DNA of 64,000 nucleotides from Austropuccinia psidii. Its lineage: Eukaryota > Basidiomycota > Pucciniomycetes > Pucciniales > Sphaerophragmiaceae. Made by a program: the position numbers and the translations under genes. Positions 48,550-58,815 of the stretch are shown here, piece after piece. The notes beneath the pieces are model-generated. The model did no database searches. It saw only the letters and a list, made by a program, of their open reading frames with translations, and was not told where the DNA came from. Each line of letters starts with the position of its first letter. Within the stretch, counting starts at the first letter, position 1. The stretch spans positions 22,838,132 through 22,902,131 of the forward strand of contig JALGQZ010000018.1 of NCBI GenBank assembly GCA_023105745.1, read 5' to 3'.

Positions 48550-50784
48550 GTGTCCCAATATGCTGAACAATCTGCAAAGCAATTTGCAGAAATTAAAGCT
48601 AGCCAAGAGAGGATGAGACAAACTCAAGCCTCCTTGGAACAAATAGTTAAGAATCTTCAAGAAGGATATGCTCAACTGAGCAAAGCCTCTGAAGAATCCA
48701 ACAGAAGACTGAACCAAGTCTTTGAAGAACAACACCACAGCACAAGGGACAGGGAGTGTCTGGATCAAGACATTAACAAATTGTTTAATGCCTACCATAG
48801 CTTAAAGCCCCAACCACAAGGCCAAGCTATGGAGAATCCATATAAACCAGATGACATCAAACCAGATGCCATGATGTTGAATAAAGCAAGATCTCCATCA
48901 CAATACCAGGATGGAGATGGCATGTCTTATTCAGAGAAGGAAGCCTTGAAACAGCTTCCTGAGGCCTCAAACTGGCCCGAATTCCCTGGATCAGGAGAAT
49001 ATGATCATATGGAACTCATAGATTATATTGATGGACTCTTCATTGATGTACCCAGCATACCAGATTACTGGATTACTGCTAGACTGAATACTGCATTTAA
49101 AGGTCATGCAAGTATATGGTACACATAAATGAAAGAAATCCATGGCAGAAGAAACTGGCCATGGTGGAAGAGTCAAATAATCCAAAAGTACAGTAATGGA
49201 ACTTGGATATGGCAAAAGACCATGTCATTTGAAAATGACAAATACTCTGTGGACAAAGATCCATATGAGTGGTGTCTCAGACAGTCTAAAAGACTTAAAG
49301 CCATTGATCCTCAGATGAACATCCAGATGAGGAATCACAAACTTCTGACACAACTGCCAGGAGAATTAGAGCATGCAGTGAAATGCAGATGCAACCAAAA
49401 TTGCACTCTAGATGACATAGCCAATACCTTACAAGACATAAGGAAGAGGAAAAATATAGGGAAATTCACCCCATTTAAGAGCAGTGGTTTCAAAGAGAAA
49501 CAACCTTTCAGGGTAGAGTTTAAAGGAAAAACCAGAGAGAGAGTAGCAGAGGTGGCAAAGAAAAGGAATTCTTGTCACAATTGTGGTTCAACAGACCACT
49601 ATGCCAACAACTGTCCAAAAGCAAAGAAAAAAGTCTATGCTATAGAAAAAGTCCCTGAAGAAGAACCTCCAACAGAGGATTCTGAATCAGACTCTATGGG
49701 AGATGCCATCAGAGAACCATCTGATGATGATCAAGACCCAAGAGAGGAATTTCTAGTGGAATACCAAGAGGAAACCCCATTGGAAATCCAGGATATACAG
49801 CTGGAAGCAGGCATGCCACAGGACACTGCCAACAAGAACTTGTGCAAACACACACAAGATGCACAAACATTCCTGGTTACACCAACCAAACGAATGGCAT
49901 ATATACATGGAACAGCCACAAAAATGACTGTATGTATTGACAATGCTCCGAACCCACTGATCATTGACAGTGGAGCACATTGCTCCATAGTGGCCAGAAA
50001 TTATCTGGATAACCACTTCCCAAACTGGGAAAAGCAGCTCTTGCCAACTAAGGCAAGGAACTTCAAAAGTGCATCAGGGAAAATGACTTCCATTGGGACA
50101 ATTATCAAAGAGATAATTATATCCCACAGGAAGGGTAATATCAGACTCAACCCAGAGTTTGTAGTGCTTGAAGATGCCCACATCCAAGGGTTTTTACTGG
50201 GAACAGATTACCAGAGGATGTATGGCATAGATATTTACAACAGTAAAAACAGGCAAATTACCATTGGTACCAACAAGGAAAAGAAATTTTCACTTGATAT
50301 ATACCACATATCTTCACAGGATCCACTAGAAGAACTCTTGAAGGAATTCAAGGAGGGACAGTTTAGCACTACCCTCACCAGTAAACAAGAACTAAGTTTA
50401 CTGAAGATGCTGAGGAAGAACAGACCAGCATTTGCCATTGGTGAAGAGACACTAGGCAAGATTAAAGGCCATGATATAGAACTATATCTGGATGTGGAAA
50501 GACCTTATCCACCCATGCTGAGGAGACCTCCTTATCCAGCAAGTCTGGAAACCAGGAAAGAAATTGAAAAACACATCAATGAACTCCTGGACATGGATGT
50601 AATCAGGAAGATTGGACATAATGAAATAGTGGAAATCACCACTCCTGTCCTAATCACCTGGCATGATGGCAAGTCTAGATTGTGTGGAGACTTCAGAGCC
50701 CTGAATAACTACACAAAAGCAGACAGGTACCCTATACCAAGGATACCCATGCCTTGGATAAGCTGGCCAAAGCTAAATACATAA
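48550..50784 (+). pseudogene. Ty3-T gag, protease and start of reverse transcriptase
   Basis: The first frame (48550-49128) begins with a coiled-coil-like, Gln/Glu-rich segment (SAKQFAEIKASQERM) and ends in a capsid-like region (LNTAFKGHASIWYT) at TAA 49126-49128. The second (49129-50784) continues capsid (LTQLPGELEHAVKCRC), then the CCHC knuckle CHNCGSTDHYANNC (about 49573-49614), an acidic linker, the retropepsin active site LIIDSGAHCSIV (about 49960-49995) with a later LGTDYQRMYGID block, and the reverse-transcriptase fingers (LCGDFRALNNYTKADRYPIPRI). Near 50750 the frame changes. The single stop at 49126 sits inside capsid, so it is a lesion and not a gag-pol recoding site. Confidence 0.85.
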
Positions 50785-51368
50785 CCAAGATGGATTTTAT
50801 GAAAGGCTTCCACCAAAATGGAGTTAAACCAAACTCGATGAAGTTGCTCAGAATAATATGATATATGGGCATATATGAGTACACCAGGATGCCCTTTGGC
50901 ATCAAGAATGCACCAGCCCACTTCCAAAGGATGATGGACACCATATTTCAAGAAGAAATAATGGAAGGCTGGATGGTAGTATATATTGATGATATCATTA
51001 TATACTCAGAGACATGGGAAGACCATGTACAATACATAGACAGAGTGCTAAGTAAATGTACACCCATCAATCTGAAAATTTCACTTAAAAAGTGTAATTT
51101 TGGCCAACAAGAGCTACTAGCTCTAGGACACAAAGTCTCAGGCCTTAGTATGGCAATTGACCAGAACAAAGTAGCAGCAGTACTGCAAAAGCCAGTACCA
51201 AAGAACATCAAAGAGATGCAATCTTTCCTTGGATTTGCTAGCTACTATAGAAACCACATCAAAAACTTTGCCCACATAACTAGTAGTTTATACAAGTTAT
51301 GCTCAAAGGATGTAGTTTTTGAAATAACCAAGGAAAGGAGGGATGCATATGAGAGGATCAAATATTAA
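50785..51368 (+). pseudogene. Ty3-T reverse transcriptase palm and thumb
   Basis: After the frame change the sequence KAKYITKMDFMKGFHQN holds the first catalytic Asp. A TGA near 50860 precedes [22 protein letters not shown], and YIDDIIIYS is the catalytic YxDD motif. Then come [33 protein letters not shown] and [14 protein letters not shown] up to TAA 51366-51368. All key residues are present. Confidence 0.88.
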
Positions 51369-51383
51369 CTCACAAATGCACCT

Positions 51384-52493
51384 GTGCTAATCTTGCCTGA
51401 CTTTGAACTACCATTCAAGTTATATATAGATGCAGCATGCAGCCAAGGCTTGGGAGCAGCCCTTCACCAAAGACAAATTGTGGATGGTGAACCAAGAGAA
51501 GGTGTAATATGTTACATCTCCAGGCAGCTGAAAGATTCAGAAGCCGGGTATGGGGCCACCCAGACAGAATGTCTATGTCTAGTCTGGGCTCTAGAAAAAC
51601 TCCATTATTATTTGGAGGGTGCAGTCTTTGAAGTCTACACAGACTGCACAGCCTTGAAGTCTTTACTAAACATGAAGACTACTAATAGACACATGTTGAG
51701 ATGGCAAATAGCCATCCAGGAGTATAGAGGGAACATGACCATCATATACAAAGAAGGTAAAAGCCATACCAATGCAGATGGCCTTAGCAGATGGCCACTG
51801 GACAATGTCAAAAGCAATCCAGCTTATGACCCTGAAGTTGCTGCAAAAATTCCTATCCATTTTATGGAAATAAATAGGAAAAAGAACTTCATATTCTCTG
51901 AATGGGAACCAGGGAGTGGTACCCTTGACAGTGGAAACACTGATTCAGAAGGGACAGAAACCCCCATACTGGGAATAAGTTCCTCAGAACTGCACAATGA
52001 ATTTTTCAATGCAGTACTGAAATCATATGCTAAACACAAACGGTGTAGCATACTACTCCAACTCCTTCAACACAAATACAGGAGCCCAGAACTGGAAACC
52101 CAGCTGGAGGAACCCTGGTTGAGGGCCTATAAGGACAATAAATTCTTCCTTATAGATGGCCTGATTTATCACAGAGAAAAGCACACCAGTGCACTCACAG
52201 TGATAGACAGAGACCACATCTCTTTGATACTGCAGGAATGCCATGACTGCCCCTATATGGGACACATGAGTGAGGACAGGACTAAAGAGAGGGTAGCAAG
52301 CACAGCTTGGTGGCCCAAGTGGGAGCAAGAGTTGAGTGAATACATCAACACTTGTGAAAGATGCCAAAAGGCAAATAGAAAACATGGGAAAAAATATGGG
52401 TTGCTTCAACACATAGAAGAACCCAAACACCCATGGGAAACCATCAACATGGACTGGGTCACAGGACTTGTTCCAGGAGGCAAAGAGAACTAA
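51384..52493 (+). pseudogene. Ty3-T RNase H and integrase zinc-binding domain
   Basis: RNase [20 protein letters not shown] (first Asp), the [19 protein letters not shown] segment (Glu), [12 protein letters not shown] (second Asp) and the ADGLSRW end. A spacer of about 110 residues follows, then the HHCC domain: [52 protein letters not shown]. It then reads [17 protein letters not shown], which includes the first integrase Asp, before TAA 52491-52493. Confidence 0.88.
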
Positions 52494-52532
52494 AATGCCT
52501 GCTTAATCATAGTTGATAGGTTCAGCAAGAGC

Positions 52533-53567
52533 ATGAGATGTCTACCATGCCATAAAGAGGACACAGCCATGGACACTGCTCTGTTATTTTGGAATAACAT
52601 CATATCTACCTGTGGGGTCCCTAAGATCATAATTAGTGACAGGGACCCAAAATTCACATCTGAATTTTGGACCAATTTATATGACATGCTTGGCACCAAG
52701 CTTGCTTTTTCCACAGCTTGCCATCCACAAACAGATGGCCTAGCTGAGAGGATGATCCAAACAATGGAGGATATCCTCAGGAGGTTCTGTGCCTATGGCA
52801 TGGAATACAAGGACCATGAGGGATACACCCATGATTGGGTCACCCTCTTACCAGCAGTCCAACTAGCTTATAATACAAGCCAGCACTCTACCACAGGAAA
52901 AACACCTGCACTGGTAGAGAAAGGGTGGAATCCCCTGTTGCCTGTGGATCACTTGAAGAAAAATCTTCTGACCATCGACCCCACAGCCAAAGACTTCCAT
53001 GATATGTGGAAGAAAGCCTGTGATACTGCTGCCAAATGCATAGCTGAGGCCAAAGAGTATAACAAGCAAAGGTGGGACAAATCACATATGGAACCTGACT
53101 TCAAGGAAGGGGACCAGGTGTTAGTATCTACACTGAACTTTAACAATCTCAAAGGACCCAAGAAAATGAGAGACTCATTTGTAGGGCCCTTCACTATCAT
53201 CAAGTTGATAGGGAAGAATGCAGTAGAGGTCAAGCTCACTGAGGAGTTTTCTAGAAAACACCCAGTCTTTCCAGTAAGCCTGGTCAAACCATACTTCCAA
53301 ACAGAGGAGGATAAATTCCCCTCCAGGAAGAAAAACATCACTCCATCAGAAATAGTGGAAGTAGAAGACTCTCCTGGACCTGTGAGTAAAATCATCAGGG
53401 CCAGAAAAATCAGACTTAATGGGAAGGATCAGAGACAATACCTAGTCAGATTCAAGAACCAGACAGCTGACAAAGTCAAATGGTTGGCAGAGGATGCCAT
53501 ACCAGATGGAAACCTTCATTTAAGGAGATTCAGAGCCTCTAGGAGGACTGAGCAGTCTCATCCATGA
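52533..53567 (+). pseudogene. Ty3-T integrase core, GPF-type domain and chromodomain
   Basis: Integrase: [14 protein letters not shown] (second Asp), [20 protein letters not shown] (catalytic Glu), then [17 protein letters not shown]. The C-terminal part has [22 protein letters not shown] and [13 protein letters not shown]. The chromodomain follows, as [37 protein letters not shown]. It ends with TGA at 53565-53567, 14 bases before the polypurine tract. The first integrase Asp is in the preceding frame, separated by the TAA at 52491. Confidence 0.9.
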
Positions 53568-53576
53568 TGAGCCTTT

Positions 53577-53591
53577 TTTAGAGGGAGGGTA
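53577..53591 (+). promoter_or_regulatory. Ty3-T polypurine tract
   Basis: TTTAGAGGGAGGGTA lies directly before the 3' LTR; the purine core AGAGGGAGGG is the usual primer for plus-strand DNA synthesis. Confidence 0.85.
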
Positions 53592-55030
53592 TGTCAGCCT
53601 GTGACTCAAATCCAGAGCACGAGCATGACAGCCAAAATACCATAAACCAATGGTATAGCCAAAATAACACCAAAACATGGAGCTGAGCCAAATTAGCTCA
53701 AAAGGTATCAAAAAAAAGAGGAAACTCACCTCTTTCTGAAAATATAAGTCCCATCACCATAGGACAAGAAATAACAAAGTTATTCCTGCTCAAAGTTATT
53801 GCTGAGCATAAACCTTAATTTTCACCTCTCATCTAAAATCTAGAAGGAGAGGCTTAATCCTATCAAATGGGTATTCATAATGAAGCTCTAAGCCAGAACT
53901 ATCTAATGGTGCTCGCCAAACTGAGCTAGCACCAGTATTACTTGAGTTATGGTCAAATTCAGACCAAATAAGGGTGAACAAAACATTCACCTCTCATCTA
54001 ACTTCTACAGTTTTAGTGTGAGATACCTAAAGTGGGGTCTTTTTGGAAAGAGCACAATCAGGGCTATCTGATGAGGCCATCCATTTCCTCATAGCTCAAC
54101 TACAACAGAAGTTATTGGCCAAACAAGCTTAATACAGCTTTTGCCCAGACCACGCCAATGTACAAAAATACTTGTACATGGGATAACTTTGTCATATTTA
54201 ATGATAACCATGTCAAGTTGGGTACCATTGTGTAGAGCTCATACAGAGCTATTCAATGAACCAGCTTTGAGCTTGATATCTTAAAAACTGACAGAGTTAT
54301 GACCATTTTAAGGTCAAAATCCCACCTGCTGTCAGATACAGCCTTACCATGGGATAATATCCCATAACCATGAATATGAGGTGTCAAATAGACGAAGAAG
54401 CATGTTTTTACTTCAATACCTCATATGTCAGTCAATACTGGGGTCCCATACAGTTTCTGTACAGCATTCTACGCGTCATACACGTCAGAATCAGGCTGTG
54501 AAGTCCCCAGATGAAAATTTTCACCCTGTATTGGTGAAAACCGCCCAGATGTGGTTTCAAAACCACATCTGAGCCCAATACAGGGTATACAGGCTGTTTG
54601 AAAACCACAAGCCTGTAATAGAGAGTGAAAAAATCTTCACTTCCTCTACATGGAAAGGTCTAGAAGCCTTTCCACCTCAATTTCAGGATAAAAGGAGGGC
54701 TTTTCACAGCCAAAAGCCTTTCCTCATCCTGCTCTTGAATAACCTACGTAGTAAACTGTCAAAAACAGTTTTACTCTTGGTTAATAATCAGGTATACTCT
54801 TAAATTAAAAAGTATTGTAGTCTTTATTATTGTAACCCAACAGGTAAAGCTGCACCCAGGGCTTTCAACAGCGCTCACCACCACTATATCTCTATAGTAA
54901 AGCCCTTAATATCTTAATTTAATCCTTTATCATCAACTTTATTATCTTTTAAAGCATTCTTACCGTGTCCCAAACATAGTTTGAGTTGTAAATAGCCTAC
55001 ATTACACTCTTTCATAGTTTCATCCTGACA
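53592..55030 (+). repeat. Ty3-T 3' LTR
   Basis: 1439 bp, TGTCAG...CTGACA. About 45 differences from the 5' LTR, roughly 97 percent identity by eye. Several are CpG-TpG/CpA changes (CTACGTGG/CTACATGG, CACATCAG/CACGTCAG). Confidence 0.93.
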
Positions 55031-55035
55031 AACTG
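55031..55035. repeat. Ty3-T target-site duplication, right copy (AACTG)
   Basis: Five bases directly after CTGACA, identical to 45328-45332. Confidence 0.92.
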
Positions 55036-55337
55036 AGAGACTGATCATAAAAAATTGTGAAATTAAACCTTTCTACCAAGTGAAAGATTGTGATGTTAGC
55101 TGTGAGGTTGCTTGACATTGAATAATTTAATGAAACATCAGGCTTTTCCCTGATGTGTGAGACAGGAAAGTTTCCTTTTTCAGTCCGGAATTCTAAGTGT
55201 GTCTGTAGCACTTCTTTCCTTTTCAGTTCTCTACAAATCTTCAAAAATATTGGATATATTGAATTCTATTTTTTTATTTATTCTTCTGGTAAGCTTGGAA
55301 CTGATAATAGTGGTATGGAATATCACACTCAATAACA
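55036..55337 (+). mobile_element. R1 LTR-like repeat, second copy, right end
   Basis: This is the piece between the Ty3-T 3' end and the point where element A reverse transcriptase resumes. It ends GGAATATCACACTCAATAACA, similar to the end of the first copy (GGAATACCATAACCCTATTGGCA). Minus-strand frames here (55020-55244) do not match pol. Confidence 0.5.
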
Positions 55338-57110
55338 CATGTCATAGGGGTTTGAGTTATTCAAATCCAAAATGAACTTTCCTTAAAGAAAAATTAATGT
55401 TTTCAGATTAGATGTTTGTCAAAAATCTGGCTAATCTTGTTATATGTTCCTCCCAAGTCTTTGAAAAACAAAAATGTTATCAATATAAATGATTAAAAAT
55501 CCTTCTGAAAGTTGTTCAGAGCAGAGTTCATTTACCATTCTTTGGAATTGTAAGGTGAATTTGTGATACCAAAATGCATCCTCAAGTATCCATAGAATTC
55601 ACAATGGAAAATAATGATCAAGTATTTCATTGCACTTTGTCTCACTACATTTTGGTGGAATCCCTTCAGGGAATTCATAGTGCTGATTTATCCTGCTTGA
55701 GATATTTGAGTAAGGGGAATTTGGATTTTTGGTATGGGATATCTATCTGGGACAGTGTAAGTTTTTAGAGCTCTCAAGTCCCCAACCATTCTGGATTTTC
55801 CATTATGCAATGCCACTATGACAGGTGTAGGTATTTCTACCTCCTCATTATGGCCAAGGTTTCATATTACACCAAGGTACAAGTGTTCCTTAGCTTGAAG
55901 CTCAAGGGCTCCTATTGATTTTGGGTTGGCTGGATATGAAAGACTTCTCAAGAGTGGTGAATAAGGTCTCTATGCACAAAATAATTTTAAATTTATGACC
56001 AATAATTTCCCCCATGGTTTTTTATCTGATGCAAATGCTTTTTTATGGTCATATAAAAGGTCAGAGAGCTCATTGTACTGTATTTCATCAAGATGTGGAC
56101 TGGATTCAGATTCATTGATTCATTGTGATTTGAGCTTCTTTAGCTCTAAGTTGGTTGGTGATATTGTATTTACTGTAATTCATCTTTTACAAGGTAAAAA
56201 GGAAAAATTATGACCCTTATTATCACCAATAGTAAAGTATCTGTCTTTTTTGCTGTGTAAATCTATTCCATACGTGATTATATCATCATTTCCCAATATA
56301 AAATTCATACTAGTGCAGCTTTAAATAACAAAAAATTCAAAAGTAATTCATAAATTACCATTGATATGTGGAAATATTACAATTGGTTCAAATATCTCCA
56401 ATGATTTCATTGGATTTCTTTTTGTGTTGAATTTTATGAAATCAATCAGTAAAAATTGATCTACAAAATTTGGTACACAGTCCTAAAGAAAAGACTTTAC
56501 AACACAAGAGAAGAAGGCTCCTGGGTCAGGTAAGAGAAAAGTGGGTGTTTTATAAATCATTACTTCTGTTATACATGAATTTCCAGCTGTATAACCTTTC
56601 CACCTGTGTGTTTTGGATTTAATAAGTTGTGAATCTTGGACTTTTGATAAGTAAAGCTGACTATTACTTAATTGTGGTGAGTGGGAGTAATATTCCATGA
56701 TTTAAAATGTGAAATTGATATTTTCTATATCTTTTGAAGATCCAGAAAATATTGATCAACTATCATCTGTATTCTCCTCATTCACAGAATGTTTTTCAAC
56801 ATCAGGTACCTTTCAAGTTTCAATTTCATTGATTTTATCTCTTTTTGGACATTTATTAGCTAAATGAGTGGTGCTTTGGCAAATATGGCATTTTCTGATT
56901 GTTTCTTCAGATTTAGATTTCCTATTACCAGAATTTGCTTTGGGGATTTTTTCCACAAAATATTTCAAAGGCTTATTAAGCCTTTGTTCAAGATTTATCC
57001 TACCAGAATCAATTCTGGTTTTGGTGGTGTGGTATTCCATACCATTTTTTTCATCAGGCTCAAGCTTATAGTAGACCAAAAAAGCAGTAAATCCAACACA
57101 CAGGCAAACT
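55338..57110 (-). pseudogene. Element A gag knuckle, protease and reverse transcriptase
   Basis: Minus strand, from right to left: a gag C-terminus with the knuckle CHICQSTTHLANKC (about 56890-56850), a protease region KGYTAGNSCI..LLPDPGAFFSCV (about 56600-56490; DTGA changed to DPGA), reverse transcriptase GHNEEVEIPTPVIVALHNGKSRM and TYTVPDRYPIPKI (about 55890-55730), YLRMHFGI, and IIYIDNIFVF where the second Asp of YIDD is Asn. It ends HFGFE..LKPL near 55345. Stops and shifts are frequent. Active-site changes in protease and reverse transcriptase confirm it is dead. Confidence 0.78.
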
Positions 57111-58815
57111 TACAGTAAAATATTACACCAAAAGCTCAGATTTACAGCAAGAAGATAGATTCAATTTAGAATAACATGGGGAAGGAACCAAGGGAAAGTG
57201 TATGTGTTTAAATAAATTATTCAATTTAATTAGTCATATTTACAAATCAAGTTACATATAGAAACCCAGCTACAACAAATAAGGTACCAACCTTTAAATT
57301 ACACACCCCACCCAGCTTCACACCTTCCATATAGCCACTGGAGTAATGCAGCCAGAAAGGTACACCTGCCTGAATTACACAGCCACTTTGCCTTCAACAT
57401 AGAGAAGTCACATGATGCAAAACTCAACCCCATGGATTTCCTGAAATTCATTCCCAACATAGCCGCAGGAGTACCTTATCTTATATTCAAAGTGACCCCA
57501 CTTGAAACCTTAAAAATAGAATCAAAATTCTTTACACAACGTATCACCTTATGCAAGTCAAAACTAGTTACAACAGTCTACATGTAGTAAAAAACCTTAT
57601 TTAAATCTCAACCACATGACTATGCACAGAATGTGTCAAACTGAAAAACAAATCACATCATTTGATACAAAACAGGAAGTTCATTAGTTCAAGAAATTAT
57701 CACCTGACATCACTTGAAAGTTCAAAGAGAAGGAAAACAGCCATGACACCTGCATAAATTACACAGCCACTACTACCAAGCCCAAAATATGACATATGCA
57801 ACAGAAAACAAGGTCACCATGTGATACTGCATCTACCAACAGCATATTATGTGACAGAAAAAATGCTGTGCACAAGAAAAGGCCCCAGCCAAAATGAAAT
57901 AACCTCATGCATGCAAGGAAAATCCAAAAATATCATGTAATAATCAGCTCACTAAAACATTATGATATGATAAATGGAGGCTGTGCAGGGAAAGAATTAT
58001 AAGCAAAACTTAAATCATCTGACCCATAAAGAAAAGCACCTCACCAAAAAAAAAGTCAAATAATGGAACAAAGAGGAATTAAGGTGGAAAAAGAAAGCTG
58101 CCAAGGGGGCCCACTGGGCTCCCAAAAGGTATAAATATAAATAGAGGGGCTCTCCTCCCCAAATTTCAAATTCCCTGCCATGCAAATTATAAGAACAGGA
58201 ATAATTTTTCCCTCACCTGAGAGGTAGTCCAGTATATTATTGTGGATTCAATTTCACAGAAGCTTAGTTAAGTGGAATCTTATTATCAAAAAAAATAAAG
58301 ATTATCCAGTACCCAAGATTAGGGTTACTAATATATTAAAGTATCTCATCCACTAAAATTAACACCATTTATCAAGGCTTAAGATTAGCTTACCCCTTTA
58401 AACACTTAATATCAAAGGAACTTACCGCTTTAATTTGATAAATACAGCTTTCTTTTATTGTTAAACAGTCTCTTAAGAAAATATCAAGCCTTTTCAACAT
58501 ATTATCTTACTCTGTTATAGCTTTAACATATCAGAATTAACTCTATCAACACTCATCAAATTTTCCAGATCACTTTAAACAACCCATATTATCAGCAATT
58601 CATCACCAACAAGAAACCACTAACCCCAATTTCACTGAAAAGAAAGCTTTGCAGACAAGTATTGCATTAAAATCTCAATCTCAACTAGGATTACTGACAT
58701 TATGTTTCATATTATATATTGAATAGGTATTATCTGAGACTTCTTCATTTTGTCTTCCCCAGTTTTGAAGCCATTTACTGATTGCATTTTTGGTCTGTGA
58801 GCTGCAAGAAATAGT
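57111..58815 (+). mobile_element. Probable 5' LTR and leader of element E
   Basis: The region is less AT-rich than the window mean and holds a clear core-promoter-like sequence at 58121-58160 (GGTATAAATATAAATAGAGGGG), in the orientation of the downstream gag relic. No matching second LTR is in the window, so its ends cannot be fixed. Repeated words such as ACACAGCCACT (57371, 57757) and AGCCACTGGAG/AGCCGCAGGAG occur. Confidence 0.45.
58130..58137 (+). promoter_or_regulatory. TATA box candidate (TATAAATA) of element E
   Basis: TATAAATATAAATAGAGGGG starts here, followed 30 bases on by a pyrimidine/purine mix suitable for an initiation site. It is upstream of, and collinear with, the gag relic. 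Confidence 0.5.

Larger units (their letters stand above)
45333..55030 (+). mobile_element. Ty3-T: nearly complete Ty3/gypsy LTR retrotransposon
   Basis: 9698 bp. The two LTRs are 1439 bp each, start TGTCAG and end CTGACA, and are about 97 percent identical by eye (some 45 differences). Target duplications AACTG flank it. Between the LTRs come a primer-binding-like site, an N-terminal gag region, gag with zinc knuckle, protease, reverse transcriptase, RNase H, integrase and chromodomain, then a polypurine tract. The coding region is broken at about 49126 (TAA), 50745-50760 (frame change), about 50860 (TGA), 51366 (TAA) and 52491 (TAA). It is the youngest insertion in this nest. Confidence 0.93.
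35169..57110 (-). mobile_element. Element A: Ty3/gypsy relic split by nested insertions
   Basis: Minus-strand pol order is preserved when the insertions are skipped: gag knuckle, protease and reverse transcriptase (57110-55338), rest of reverse transcriptase and RNase H (42395-41643), connection region (39498-39423), integrase zinc domain to chromodomain (36660-35179), then polypurine tract and LTR at 35168. Intervening blocks are an R1 repeat copy with Ty3-T inside it (42396-55337), a solo LTR (39499-41642) and an R1 repeat copy (36661-39422). Adjacent pol pieces join at the expected residue of the family. The 5' LTR was not found; element E lies beyond 57110. Confidence 0.7.

Noticed and set aside
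48991..49215. Programmed recoding at the TAA 49126-49128
   Set aside because: The stop lies inside the capsid region rather than between gag and pol, so a simple nonsense mutation is more likely.
51635..53395. Several minus-strand frames of 60-148 codons in Ty3-T
   Set aside because: Antisense of RNase H and integrase coding sequence; the sense reading has conserved catalytic motifs.
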